64,000 bases of DNA, taken from the NCBI RefSeq assembly GCF_963676815.1, contig NZ_OY781365.1, positions 5,676,501 through 5,740,500 on the forward strand. Reading direction: 5' to 3'. Every line of letters begins with the position of its first letter. Within the stretch, counting starts at the first letter, position 1. A model generated the notes under the pieces. The model saw nothing but the letters and a program-made list of their open reading frames with translations. It searched no databases and was not told the origin of the DNA. Shown here piece by piece: positions 8,657 to 16,675 of the stretch. Origin of the DNA: an uncultured Draconibacterium sp. Its GTDB lineage: Bacteria; Bacteroidota; Bacteroidia; Bacteroidales; Prolixibacteraceae. The translations under genes and the position numbers were made by a program.

Positions 8657-11600
8657 CTATTTCATAATTTCAATGGTTACGGGTCCCAATAAACCTGATG
8701 TATGTGGTTCTTCGCCCGTTTTTATATCATCAAACACAGTCCAGGTATATCGCTCATCTTCAGGCAACATTTTATCTTTTATCATTTGGTTCCGCCAAAG
8801 GTTTACCACTTCAACTTCAAGTGTATTTTCACCTTGTTTTAACAGGCCCGAAACATTTAAGCGGTACGGAGCTATCCAAACACCACCAACTTCTTGCCCA
8901 TTCAGTTTTACTTCTGCCATTACGCTCACATTACTTAAATTAAGGAACATATCACCCTGATCAGGCAGAGCTTCAACATTGAAAGCAGTACTGTAAACCG
9001 CTGTACCCGAGTAGTATTTTATTTTATCATTCGTTGATTTTGACCAGTCTGACAGTTTTTCGAAAACTACCGGTTCAGCAGGGCCAATTTCCTTGTTTAG
9101 GAAATCAACAGTAAACGATTTATTTATGGTTTGTAGCACTTGCGGCTCTGGGAAATTTATCGCGTAACCGGCTTTAATATCCTCGTCATCATTCTTACAG
9201 AATACCACAAACCAGCTTTGTTCCGGCTTCAATTTTATTGGGACGGTTGTACCTGCTTCTGAATGCGTATATTCATTTAAGTGCCCAATTTCACCCGATA
9301 CGGCATCCCATAATTGAGGTTTTAAGTTCTTATTTACTCTGAAAACAGGTTTGATTTCAATTTCTTCATCACTTTGGTTGGTGATAAAATAAATATCCAT
9401 TCCGGGCATGGTGCGATGTGTCCACAGTATCGGTGTTTCATCCGGCACATCCACATCTTTTTTCAGTTTTAGCAGACTGAAAACTTCGCTAAGCTTCTGC
9501 CCATCCAAAACAAGCCCTTCGCCGTATTTATTGGTTAGTTGCCCATCCACATATTCACCTGCCCAAAGTTTGGCAGCCAGTTCCTGCACCTGTTCATCGC
9601 ATCTCGGATAATTCTGAAGACTTGGTGATTTTTCAGGTTTTTGTCCCAGAATAACACCGCCCTGCTGAACCATTTGTTCCAGTTTCGCCAATATTTCCGG
9701 GCGCATTGAATTTACCGGAGGAAGCACCATTACGCTGTAACTCATTCCATCGGGTAAAACAAATTTGCCGTCTTTAACCGAGAGACGGTCGAGAATTACT
9801 TCTCCGTTTATATAATCGTAGGTATAACCTTTGGGAATTTCCGGGTTTCTGCCACCGGTCATAATTGGTGCATTTTCGCCAATAAAATAACAAACATCGG
9901 CAGCGTATTGTCCTTGCTGCAACAAGTGCTGGCAACGGCGCAAGTAATCGAAATAATTATCGGCCTGACTAAACCAGGTGTTGTGGCGGTTAAACTCAGT
10001 ACTAAACCATGCGTTCATTCCGGGCATTCTATTATCGTCGGGTTGCTGAATATAAAGGTGTAATACCAAGTGGTTAATACCTTCAGTAAAACTCCAGTCG
10101 CCACGTTTTTTAAGCATTGCCGGGTGTCGCAAATAGGATTTCCGAGATGCAGTAAACGCCTCTGCCGAAGTTCGCCCTTTTCCGTATGTGTGTGAGGTTG
10201 ATGAAGAAGCTTTGCATTCGATATTTCCCAATGTTCCTTCATTCCAGAATTCGCCGGCAATTAAATCCGACTGTCCGCCATACATCATAAACTCCGATGG
10301 AAATCCCCAGTGTCCATAGTTTTCCAGCCAGGTTTGTAAGTTATGTTCGTTGCTGGCTTTTCGCAAACCACCAACATATTCGTAAGCAACATCGTCGGCT
10401 ACCGAACGACGCAAATCCCAAAGAAAACGTTCCGATTCTTCCACACTCCCAACAATTCTTCCTGATAAAACCGGCAGGTATTTTACAGGGTCGTAGCCAA
10501 ATTTTTCCCTGAATTTTATTTCGTAACCGTCGGTCCAGTTTTGCGAGCCCATTTCGTAACTGTCGGCAATCACATATTTAAAAGCCGATTTACTTTCTTC
10601 AGGAATGCGCTTTAAAAATTCACCTACAAAATTATCGAAATGAAACTTAGCCAACTGTCTGTTCATTTTGTCAATTTCGTACCCCTGTCCTTGTGGCGCC
10701 GAAGGTGAGTTTTTTGTACCGGTCGGACTCATCCCAATTCGTATAATGGTCCACTCCCCCTGTGGAGCATTCCAAACCAGCTGTCCGTTTTCGTTTACAA
10801 ACTCACTAACATCAATTACCTGTTGTGCATCAACGATAAGCTCTGAATCAATCTCTGAATCCTGTGTATCCCAAATATATGTGTTCCATTTGGGCGTCGG
10901 AGTTGGCAACATTTTCCCCAATTGTTTTTCAATGTATTTTTCTAAAACGGGTGCTTCTGAGATGTTAATTTCGGCAAAGCCAGCCTGATTTGTTCGGCTT
11001 ACAAAGCGTTTACACTCTAATCTGAATCTACGGGACTTAACGTCGTTTAAAGAAATAGCCAAATCGCCATGTGTAATTGGGCCAACATTAACTTTAAAAT
11101 TACTTCTGTTGAATTCAAACTGTTTAACAAATGTTTCTTCTCCATCAATTTCAGCATATAATGAGCAAGAACACTTAAAGGCATCGTTACCTGGAGTAAT
11201 CGAAATCTGACGTGCTGTCATTTCTTCGGATAGATTGATATCAAAAGATATTTCAGTTTCTCTTTCCAATTTAAAACTTACTGATGTTTTCAGATCACCA
11301 TCGACTAAATTTTGAAGGTTCTGCATATTGGAATCAGAATCTACTTTGGCTCCAAGTTTAGAAAGGTTACGGTTCTCATCAGCTGGTGCTAAAAACGCTA
11401 AAGTATGTGTATCCTGAAATTCAACCTGTGGCTGAACCAGTTTTACATTTACTTTTGCGGGTCCAGTAACTTTAGTTTCGCTATAAGTGAGGTAACGCAT
11501 TGCCTTTGTATAATCGACCCACGGTCCGCCCGATTGACTCCAGCCGGGACAATTAAAAATACCAATATCTACACCTATCCGTTTCCCTTCGGTAACAGCA

Positions 11601-11923
11601 TGTACCATGTGCGCCCACCAGTCTTCACTTAACATCGGCACTTTACCATCAATACCTGCAGGATTAATGTTGCCAATTAAGGCAGCTCCAATACCGGCTT
11701 CTTTCATGGCAAGCAAATCTTTGGTAATACCTTCCTTCGAAATATCATCGTTAATCCAGTACCAATAACACCAAAGGGTATTGTTATCGGTTGGCGATTG
11801 AAATCCCTTTTTTATCTCCTGAAATTTTGTATCGGAGATAGTTGCATCATTTTGACATGAATAAAATACAAGAACCGCTAAAAGGGCAAAAAAGATGTTC
11901 TTTGAGTTTGAATTTAGTTTCAT
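8657..11923 (-). CDS. GH106 alpha-L-rhamnosidase, lipoprotein (block A, first copy)
   Basis: This 1088-residue protein is a GH106 enzyme. A lipoprotein signal ends at FYSC near residue 23. Family landmarks are WCYWYWINDDISKEGI, FNCPGWSQSGGPW, DSYEMGSQNW near residue 453, AGEFWNEG, SAEAFT and the C-terminal SGLLGPVTI. It differs from the neighbouring copy at 2830 in its active-site surroundings (LENYGHWG against IEPYGFGP), so the two probably have different leaving groups or linkages. It follows the GH105 gene after 244 bases that hold a strong RNA hairpin (see 12057-12142). The downstream GH78 gene starts 6 bases after its stop. Confidence 0.93.
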   Translation of the reverse strand: MKLNSNSKNIFFALLAVLVFYSCQNDATISDTKFQEIKKGFQSPTDNNTLWCYWYWINDDISKEGITKDLLAMKEAGIGAALIGNINPAGIDGKVPMLSEDWWAHMVHAVTEGKRIGVDIGIFNCPGWSQSGGPWVDYTKAMRYLTYSETKVTGPAKVNVKLVQPQVEFQDTHTLAFLAPADENRNLSKLGAKVDSDSNMQNLQNLVDGDLKTSVSFKLERETEISFDINLSEEMTARQISITPGNDAFKCSCSLYAEIDGEETFVKQFEFNRSNFKVNVGPITHGDLAISLNDVKSRRFRLECKRFVSRTNQAGFAEINISEAPVLEKYIEKQLGKMLPTPTPKWNTYIWDTQDSEIDSELIVDAQQVIDVSEFVNENGQLVWNAPQGEWTIIRIGMSPTGTKNSPSAPQGQGYEIDKMNRQLAKFHFDNFVGEFLKRIPEESKSAFKYVIADSYEMGSQNWTDGYEIKFREKFGYDPVKYLPVLSGRIVGSVEESERFLWDLRRSVADDVAYEYVGGLRKASNEHNLQTWLENYGHWGFPSEFMMYGGQSDLIAGEFWNEGTLGNIECKASSSTSHTYGKGRTSAEAFTASRKSYLRHPAMLKKRGDWSFTEGINHLVLHLYIQQPDDNRMPGMNAWFSTEFNRHNTWFSQADNYFDYLRRCQHLLQQGQYAADVCYFIGENAPIMTGGRNPEIPKGYTYDYINGEVILDRLSVKDGKFVLPDGMSYSVMVLPPVNSMRPEILAKLEQMVQQGGVILGQKPEKSPSLQNYPRCDEQVQELAAKLWAGEYVDGQLTNKYGEGLVLDGQKLSEVFSLLKLKKDVDVPDETPILWTHRTMPGMDIYFITNQSDEEIEIKPVFRVNKNLKPQLWDAVSGEIGHLNEYTHSEAGTTVPIKLKPEQSWFVVFCKNDDEDIKAGYAINFPEPQVLQTINKSFTVDFLNKEIGPAEPVVFEKLSDWSKSTNDKIKYYSGTAVYSTAFNVEALPDQGDMFLNLSNVSVMAEVKLNGQEVGGVWIAPYRLNVSGLLKQGENTLEVEVVNLWRNQMIKDKMLPEDERYTWTVFDDIKTGEEPHTSGLLGPVTIEIMK

Positions 11924-12056
11924 AATTGGTTTACTTTTTACTTACAAGTATAGCTTCCAAGCCTGGTTCCGTCTTATATAAAATCGTTCGTTTTTTTTAT
12001 TCTTTGTACCAATTTTTAGCCTTTTTTCCTGATTTGTTACTCATGTGTGGTTTTTA

Positions 12057-12142
12057 GAGATGTTTGGGCAGGAATCAACATCCCTGCCCAAATCTCATTA
12101 ACTTAACTAACTAAAATCAATTCTCTCATTATGGATAGAGAG
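12057..12142 (-). promoter_or_regulatory. Intergenic RNA hairpin element after the GH105 gene
   Basis: The 244-base gap between the GH105 stop and the GH106 start holds a perfect 10-bp stem: TTTGGGCAGG at 12063-12072 pairs with 12083-12092 around a 10-base loop. The stem extends by four pairs (GAGA/TCTC, 12057-12060 with 12093-12096) past a 2-base bulge. Before it on the minus-strand message lie a small hairpin (CTCTC 12123-12127 with GAGAG 12138-12142) and an AT-rich linker that includes TTAGTTAGTTA. The same arrangement occurs after the first susD gene (15049-15119). There is no T-run directly after the stem, so it is more likely an mRNA stability or processing element, or a partial attenuator, than a full terminator. 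No gene is seen in the gap. Confidence 0.6.
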
Positions 12143-12167
12143 GTATATAATTAAACTAAACCTTTTC

Positions 12168-13274
12168 CTATTTGCCTCCAAGTAATTTATATACTTCAGA
12201 TCCGGCACTTAAAAACGCTCCTGTCCCGTATACTTCTGTTTTATCTAGCCAGGCATTTCCTGGAGCAGCGCCAACAGGCTGCACGTAACCCAACATTCCG
12301 TCTTCAGTGATATAACTTGCCATGGCATTCCAGGCTTTTACTACTGCCGGTTTGTATTTTTCATGATCTAAAACACCATTGTTTATTCCCCATGCAAGTC
12401 CGTAAGTGAAGAAAGACGAGCCACTGGTTTCGGGTGTTGGATAATAATCCTGCCCCAACAAACTCATGGCCCAATGTCCTTCTGGCGTTTGAATTTCCAG
12501 CAGGCGTTTGGCCATTTTCTTATAAATTTTCAGGAAGTACTTGTGTTCTTTACTTCCAGGCTCGAGTTCAGTCAAAATATTTGCAAGACCTGCAAACACC
12601 CAGCCATTGCCACGTCCCCAAAATATTTTGGTTCCATTATCAAGTTTTCCGATATAACTCTCATCGCGATAATAAAGTGATTCCTTATTATCGAATAAGA
12701 AATCCGTGGTTGCTTTATATTCTTCCACCATGAAGTTGAGGTATTTTTGTTCGCCCGTAATTTTGTAAAGTTTTGCCCACACAGGAGGCGACATAAACAG
12801 GGCATCACACCAGCTCCAGCGGTCTTGGCTATATGGAGTTTTCCAGTTCAATTTACTTTGTGCCGGGTGATATATAATAAAATCGAATTGCTTAACTGTA
12901 GGTGCAATCATTTCTTTATCTCCGTATTTACGATACAACTCGCAATACATTTGACCTACGGTATGGTCATCAGCATGATATTTACGTTCGTGCAGTTGAT
13001 ACTTATGTTCTATGGCAATATTTTTCATCCATTCCCAATAGGTATTATCATCGGCCATATCTGCCCATTTTACCATACCTACATATAGTGCTCCATTGTG
13101 CCAGGCCAGTGGATGATGTGGTTTGTTAGGGTTGCTGTAACATTGGTCGAAATGTTCGATTTGCCAATCAGCAACTCGTTTCATATCTTTTTTTACATCT
13201 TCAGGTTTTGGCGATTGAGCAAATCCCGTAATTTTTAAGGAAATTATAATCAATACTAAAAAAATCTGTTTCAT
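12168..13274 (-). CDS. GH105 unsaturated rhamnogalacturonyl/glucuronyl hydrolase
   Basis: This 368-residue protein is a family GH105 enzyme, related to YteR/RhiN. It hydrates the C4-C5 double bond left on the uronic acid by polysaccharide lyases and so releases the unsaturated uronate. A signal peptide ends at GFAQ (residue 20). Family residues are visible: HADDHTVGQ at about 100-108, WCDALFMSPP with the catalytic Asp157, and WGRGNGW near 220. The length is normal. The gene has its own promoter-like region (13300-13385) that carries the same operator as the two SusC promoters, although it lies inside the block A run of genes. Its presence implies that a lyase acts upstream in the pathway, but none is encoded in this window. 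Confidence 0.95.
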   Translation of the reverse strand: MKQIFLVLIIISLKITGFAQSPKPEDVKKDMKRVADWQIEHFDQCYSNPNKPHHPLAWHNGALYVGMVKWADMADDNTYWEWMKNIAIEHKYQLHERKYHADDHTVGQMYCELYRKYGDKEMIAPTVKQFDFIIYHPAQSKLNWKTPYSQDRWSWCDALFMSPPVWAKLYKITGEQKYLNFMVEEYKATTDFLFDNKESLYYRDESYIGKLDNGTKIFWGRGNGWVFAGLANILTELEPGSKEHKYFLKIYKKMAKRLLEIQTPEGHWAMSLLGQDYYPTPETSGSSFFTYGLAWGINNGVLDHEKYKPAVVKAWNAMASYITEDGMLGYVQPVGAAPGNAWLDKTEVYGTGAFLSAGSEVYKLLGGK

Positions 13275-13299
13275 TGGTTTGATGCTGTATTTTTGGTTC

Positions 13300-13385
13300 T
13301 AAAAATATTTGCTATTCAGAATTTATTATTTAAATGGTGTGCTCATTTATTGAACATGTATGCCATTTATGAACTATTAAATCAG
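13300..13385 (-). promoter_or_regulatory. Internal promoter with HTCS-type operator before GH105
   Basis: On the minus strand a near-consensus -7 box TATTTTTA (13307-13300; consensus TAnnTTTG, one mismatch) lies about 26 bases before the GH105 ATG. Beginning 32 bp upstream of it is GTGCT (13339), then a GC half-site at 13362, then ACTATTAAATCAG (13373-13385). The same three blocks at nearly the same distances occur upstream of the GH88-susCD operon (21118-21163) and of susC2 (48921-48966). The region also has a local direct repeat, CATTTATTGAAC and CATTTATGAAC. I infer an HTCS-dependent promoter that lets GH105 be expressed separately from the genes before it. Confidence 0.6.
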
Positions 13386-13515
13386 AATAGAGGATTTGTT
13401 CAATTTTTAATGATAATTCATCTCACCATCCAACCCAAACGAGATGAAGGGGATAAAACCGAACTACCTGTTCATTCAATAATATAATTCTATAGAAGTA
13501 TCATTTTATGTTGTT

Positions 13516-14988
13516 CTAATGATTTAATGACGGAGTTTGCATTACACCTTCCCCCTTATCAAAATCCCAGTAGTTAATACAGTTCTTTGTTGTATCCAAC
13601 ACAAGGTTGAATTTATTCAAATAATAATCTCGCGGTTGAAAATCGTCACCAATTTTTGCCAGTTGCTCATTCAGTTTCGCATCCAGTTCTTGTTGTAAGG
13701 AAGCAAATTCCGGTTGATCCACTAAATTAATCATTTGGTAAGGGTCATTTAAATTATCGAACAATTTTGCAGCTCCCTCCAACGTGCGGGCGTAGGTATA
13801 TTGTTTGGTTCTTATGGCGCGGTATTCCGGGTATTTGTATTCCCTGGTAAACGGACAAAGATTCATTACCAGTGCAGCGCGATCAACATCCGTATTAGGA
13901 TTTAAAACCAATTCAGCAAGATTTTCTCCTTCAATAGTTTCTGGGATCTGCAAATTGGCCAAGCCCAGCAATGAAGGTAATATATCGGGCGTATTGATAG
14001 GCGCATTAACAACTACACCTTTATTTTCATTAATTCCGGGATAATGAATTAAAAACGGCACCCTCATGGATTCGTCCCAGGCCAATTGTTTAGTATATAC
14101 TCTCACCCCGTGTGCCCCCATCATTTCACCATGATCTGAAGTAAATACAACAATTGTATTCTCCATCAGGTTAAGCTCTTTCATTTTGCTCAGAACGCGA
14201 CCAATTGCTTCATCTGTTGCGGTGCAATGAGCATAATAACCTTGTAACTCTTTACGCAAAGCAGACTTCTTTTCTTCGGGCACATTGGGTGCAAATTTCA
14301 AATCTTCCAATGGATACATGTCCTTGTATTTCTGTGGGGCACTGTTATGTGGAAAGTGTGGTGTAGCTACTGAAATAAATAAAAGAAAAGGCTGATCGCT
14401 GCTGGCATTATCGGTTAAATACTGTTTAGCATCCTTTGCCAATGCAAACGGCGAATATGTTTTCCAATATTTCATTTCAGGATCTTCGTTCGAATAATAA
14501 GGCATGTTGTTATAATCGTGCGAACACTCTAGCGCCTTCCAGTAATCAAAACCCTGCCGTCTTTCGGGTTCAACATTATTGATTCGGCCATGGCCGTCGA
14601 GGTGCCATTTACCCAAATATGCCGTTTTATACCCTTCTGCTTTAAAAATTTCAGCCATACAAAGTTCTTCATCGGGCAAATACAAATCGTTTAAAAACAT
14701 GCCTGTTGTTGTAGGATATTTACCGGTTAATAACGAAGCACGATGGGGTGTACAAACCGGACACACCGAAACGGCGTTGGCAAAGTTTACAGCCTCCTTT
14801 GCAAAGTTATCCAGTTGAGGTGTTTTAACGTTAGGATCACCGGCATATCCGAAAGCCGAAGCTCGCCATTGGTCGGTTAGGATGTAAACTATGTTAGGTT
14901 TTGTAATTTCCTCAACCTGTTGACAGTTAGCAAGTGCACTAATAGCAAATATTAAAACCAAAATTATTATATAGACCTTTGTTTTCAT
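13516..14988 (-). CDS. S1-family sulfatase, exported
   Basis: This 490-residue protein is a type I (formylglycine) sulfatase that removes ester sulfate from sugars. A signal peptide covers about residues 1-21. The opening metal-binding stretch is NIVYILTDQWRAS. The maturation motif is CTPHRASLLTG with Cys79, the residue converted to formylglycine, and the usual Pro81 and Arg83. FTSDHGEMMGAHG supplies further metal ligands. The Cys-type motif needs a formylglycine-generating enzyme (FGE) or anaerobic maturase, which is not in the window. The gene follows susD after 155 bases with an RNA hairpin, and lies before GH105. It is the only sulfatase here, and it implies that at least one sugar of the substrate is sulfated. 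The regiospecificity cannot be read from sequence. Confidence 0.94.
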   Translation of the reverse strand: MKTKVYIIILVLIFAISALANCQQVEEITKPNIVYILTDQWRASAFGYAGDPNVKTPQLDNFAKEAVNFANAVSVCPVCTPHRASLLTGKYPTTTGMFLNDLYLPDEELCMAEIFKAEGYKTAYLGKWHLDGHGRINNVEPERRQGFDYWKALECSHDYNNMPYYSNEDPEMKYWKTYSPFALAKDAKQYLTDNASSDQPFLLFISVATPHFPHNSAPQKYKDMYPLEDLKFAPNVPEEKKSALRKELQGYYAHCTATDEAIGRVLSKMKELNLMENTIVVFTSDHGEMMGAHGVRVYTKQLAWDESMRVPFLIHYPGINENKGVVVNAPINTPDILPSLLGLANLQIPETIEGENLAELVLNPNTDVDRAALVMNLCPFTREYKYPEYRAIRTKQYTYARTLEGAAKLFDNLNDPYQMINLVDQPEFASLQQELDAKLNEQLAKIGDDFQPRDYYLNKFNLVLDTTKNCINYWDFDKGEGVMQTPSLNH

Positions 14989-15048
14989 TTCGTTGATAAT
15001 TGTTGTTTATAATCCACTTTTGTGATCTTTTTAGTTGTCGTTTGGAAA

Positions 15049-15119
15049 CAGGGTAGGACAGAAAATACTGCCCTACCTGATCATCTAACTAACTAAATCT
15101 ATGCTCCCATTTAAAGGAG
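15049..15119 (-). promoter_or_regulatory. RNA hairpin element between susD1 and the sulfatase
   Basis: The 155-base gap after susD1 contains an inverted repeat, 15049-15061 with 15068-15079, separated by 6 bases. As plus-strand sequence it has an A-C mismatch; as minus-strand RNA the same position is a U-G wobble. The transcript of this operon therefore pairs better than its complement. Before it on the message come a small stem (GGAG 15116-15119 with CTCC 15104-15107) and an AGCATAGATT-TAGTTAGTTAG linker. Similar elements lie after susD2 (43971-44027) and after GH105 (12057-12142). A likely role is lowering read-through or stabilising the upstream susCD message, as intergenic hairpins do in other operons with high SusC/SusD output. 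Confidence 0.6.
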
Positions 15120-15143
15120 AAAAATCTATGAACTGTCGTGTTA

Positions 15144-16664
15144 TTAATAATTCCCATTCTGTGGAAGCAGATTCGGGTTCTTATTTAACTCATTAATTGG
15201 AATTGGGAAGATTAACTTATCCTCGCTAATCCTGAATGATTCATCAGTGACAGGTAAAAAATCAGGTGGATCCAAGCTAGGATTTGCCCTTTCCATTGCA
15301 CCATGTGCGGTTAATATTTCAATTGCTTTTCCACTTCTGATAAGATCAAACCAACGGTGGTTTTCAAAAGCCAATTCTACTCTTCGTTCTTGCAATAAAA
15401 CATATCTAAGCGCTTCTTGATCGGCTGCATCAGCAGATGATAACGATTCCAGGCCCGCACGATTCCGAACCTCGTTTAATAATTCAAATGGTTCGCCTGC
15501 ATTAAAGCTTTGTTCGTTAATTGCTTCTGCCAACATTAACAAAGCATCTGCATATCTGTATACCGGCCAGTTATCAGGAGTTCTTGAAAATTCGGGATCT
15601 GTATCGTGGTCATATTTTTTCACATAATACAAAGGTGAAGTTGCCCGATCAAAATAACCAATTGAAATATCCTTTCTTAAGTCACCCTCTTCATAGGCAT
15701 TAACCATATCGTTTGTTGGGATATTCCTGCCGTTAGCTGTTTCTGGCCCAACAACAACAACTCCACGAGAATCTTTCGGAGCAAACTGATACATAAAATT
15801 ACTGGCTTCTCCTTCGTCTCCTTCTTTAAATTGTACCTCAAAAATCGATTCTTTGCTATTTTTGTTGGAAGGATTAAATACTTCTGCATAGTCATCCAAT
15901 AATCCATATTGTGTTGCACCAACAATCTTTCTTAATTCAGCTTCAGCTTTTGAGTATTCATGACGGGTCATATACACATCGGCTAAAAGCATTGTTGCAG
16001 CTCCACTTGTTACCCTACCAACATCAGTGCCTGAATAACTTGCCGGTAAAGTAGAAGCAGCAACATTAACATCGCTGATAATGGCCTGATAGACCTCTTC
16101 TACGGTACTTCTGGTAATGGCAAATGCATCCTCAGCTGTTGTAACAGGTTCCAGTATTAAAGGAATATCGCCCCAATACCTAACAGCGGTAAAGTAAAAA
16201 TAGGCACGAAAAAACTTCAATTCTCCTTCAACTTGTTTGGCTACATCTGCATCAATTTCTGTACCTTCCAAACCTGCAAGAGCAAAATTGCAATCTTTAA
16301 CCGCACCATAAATCAGGTTCCATGATTCGTTAATTGTTCCAGCATCAGAAGTCATAAGCCATTGATCGATAAAACCATACTGACGACCACCGCCCAAACT
16401 CCCCTGATCAAGCTGATTATCGTAGGTTGTATTATCAGAAATGCCTTCCTGTAAAAAATGGGCTTGTAACGTAAATTGTTGCAGTTTGCCATAAACGCCA
16501 ATTACAGCCTGCTGGAAATCGCCTTCTGTTTTATAAAAGTCACCTTCTGTAAGGTAATAATTAGGTGTTACTTCCAAAAATTCTTCCTGACATGAAATGG
16601 TAAAGAATAGTGAGAAAACAACTAATCCTTTCAATACTTTTGATATATAATTGTACTTCTTCAT
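15144..16664 (-). CDS. susD: SusD/RagB-family glycan-binding lipoprotein (block A)
   Basis: This 506-residue protein is the surface glycan-binding partner of the SusC-type transporter just before it. It has a lipoprotein signal with lipobox FTISC, followed by the typical N-terminal EEFLEVTPNYYLTEGDFYKT segment (SusD-like N-terminal domain). Tetratricopeptide-like helices follow, and the C-terminal RagB/SusD domain contains PVYRYADALLMLAEAINE and RRVELAFENHRWFDL. Length is typical. The start is 11 bases after the susC stop, the usual susC-susD order. It should cap the SusC barrel at the outer membrane and bind the oligosaccharide for import. Which glycan it binds is inferred only from the neighbouring rhamnosidases. 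Confidence 0.96.
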   Translation of the reverse strand: MKKYNYISKVLKGLVVFSLFFTISCQEEFLEVTPNYYLTEGDFYKTEGDFQQAVIGVYGKLQQFTLQAHFLQEGISDNTTYDNQLDQGSLGGGRQYGFIDQWLMTSDAGTINESWNLIYGAVKDCNFALAGLEGTEIDADVAKQVEGELKFFRAYFYFTAVRYWGDIPLILEPVTTAEDAFAITRSTVEEVYQAIISDVNVAASTLPASYSGTDVGRVTSGAATMLLADVYMTRHEYSKAEAELRKIVGATQYGLLDDYAEVFNPSNKNSKESIFEVQFKEGDEGEASNFMYQFAPKDSRGVVVVGPETANGRNIPTNDMVNAYEEGDLRKDISIGYFDRATSPLYYVKKYDHDTDPEFSRTPDNWPVYRYADALLMLAEAINEQSFNAGEPFELLNEVRNRAGLESLSSADAADQEALRYVLLQERRVELAFENHRWFDLIRSGKAIEILTAHGAMERANPSLDPPDFLPVTDESFRISEDKLIFPIPINELNKNPNLLPQNGNY

Positions 16665-16675
16665 TTCTCGAAAAT

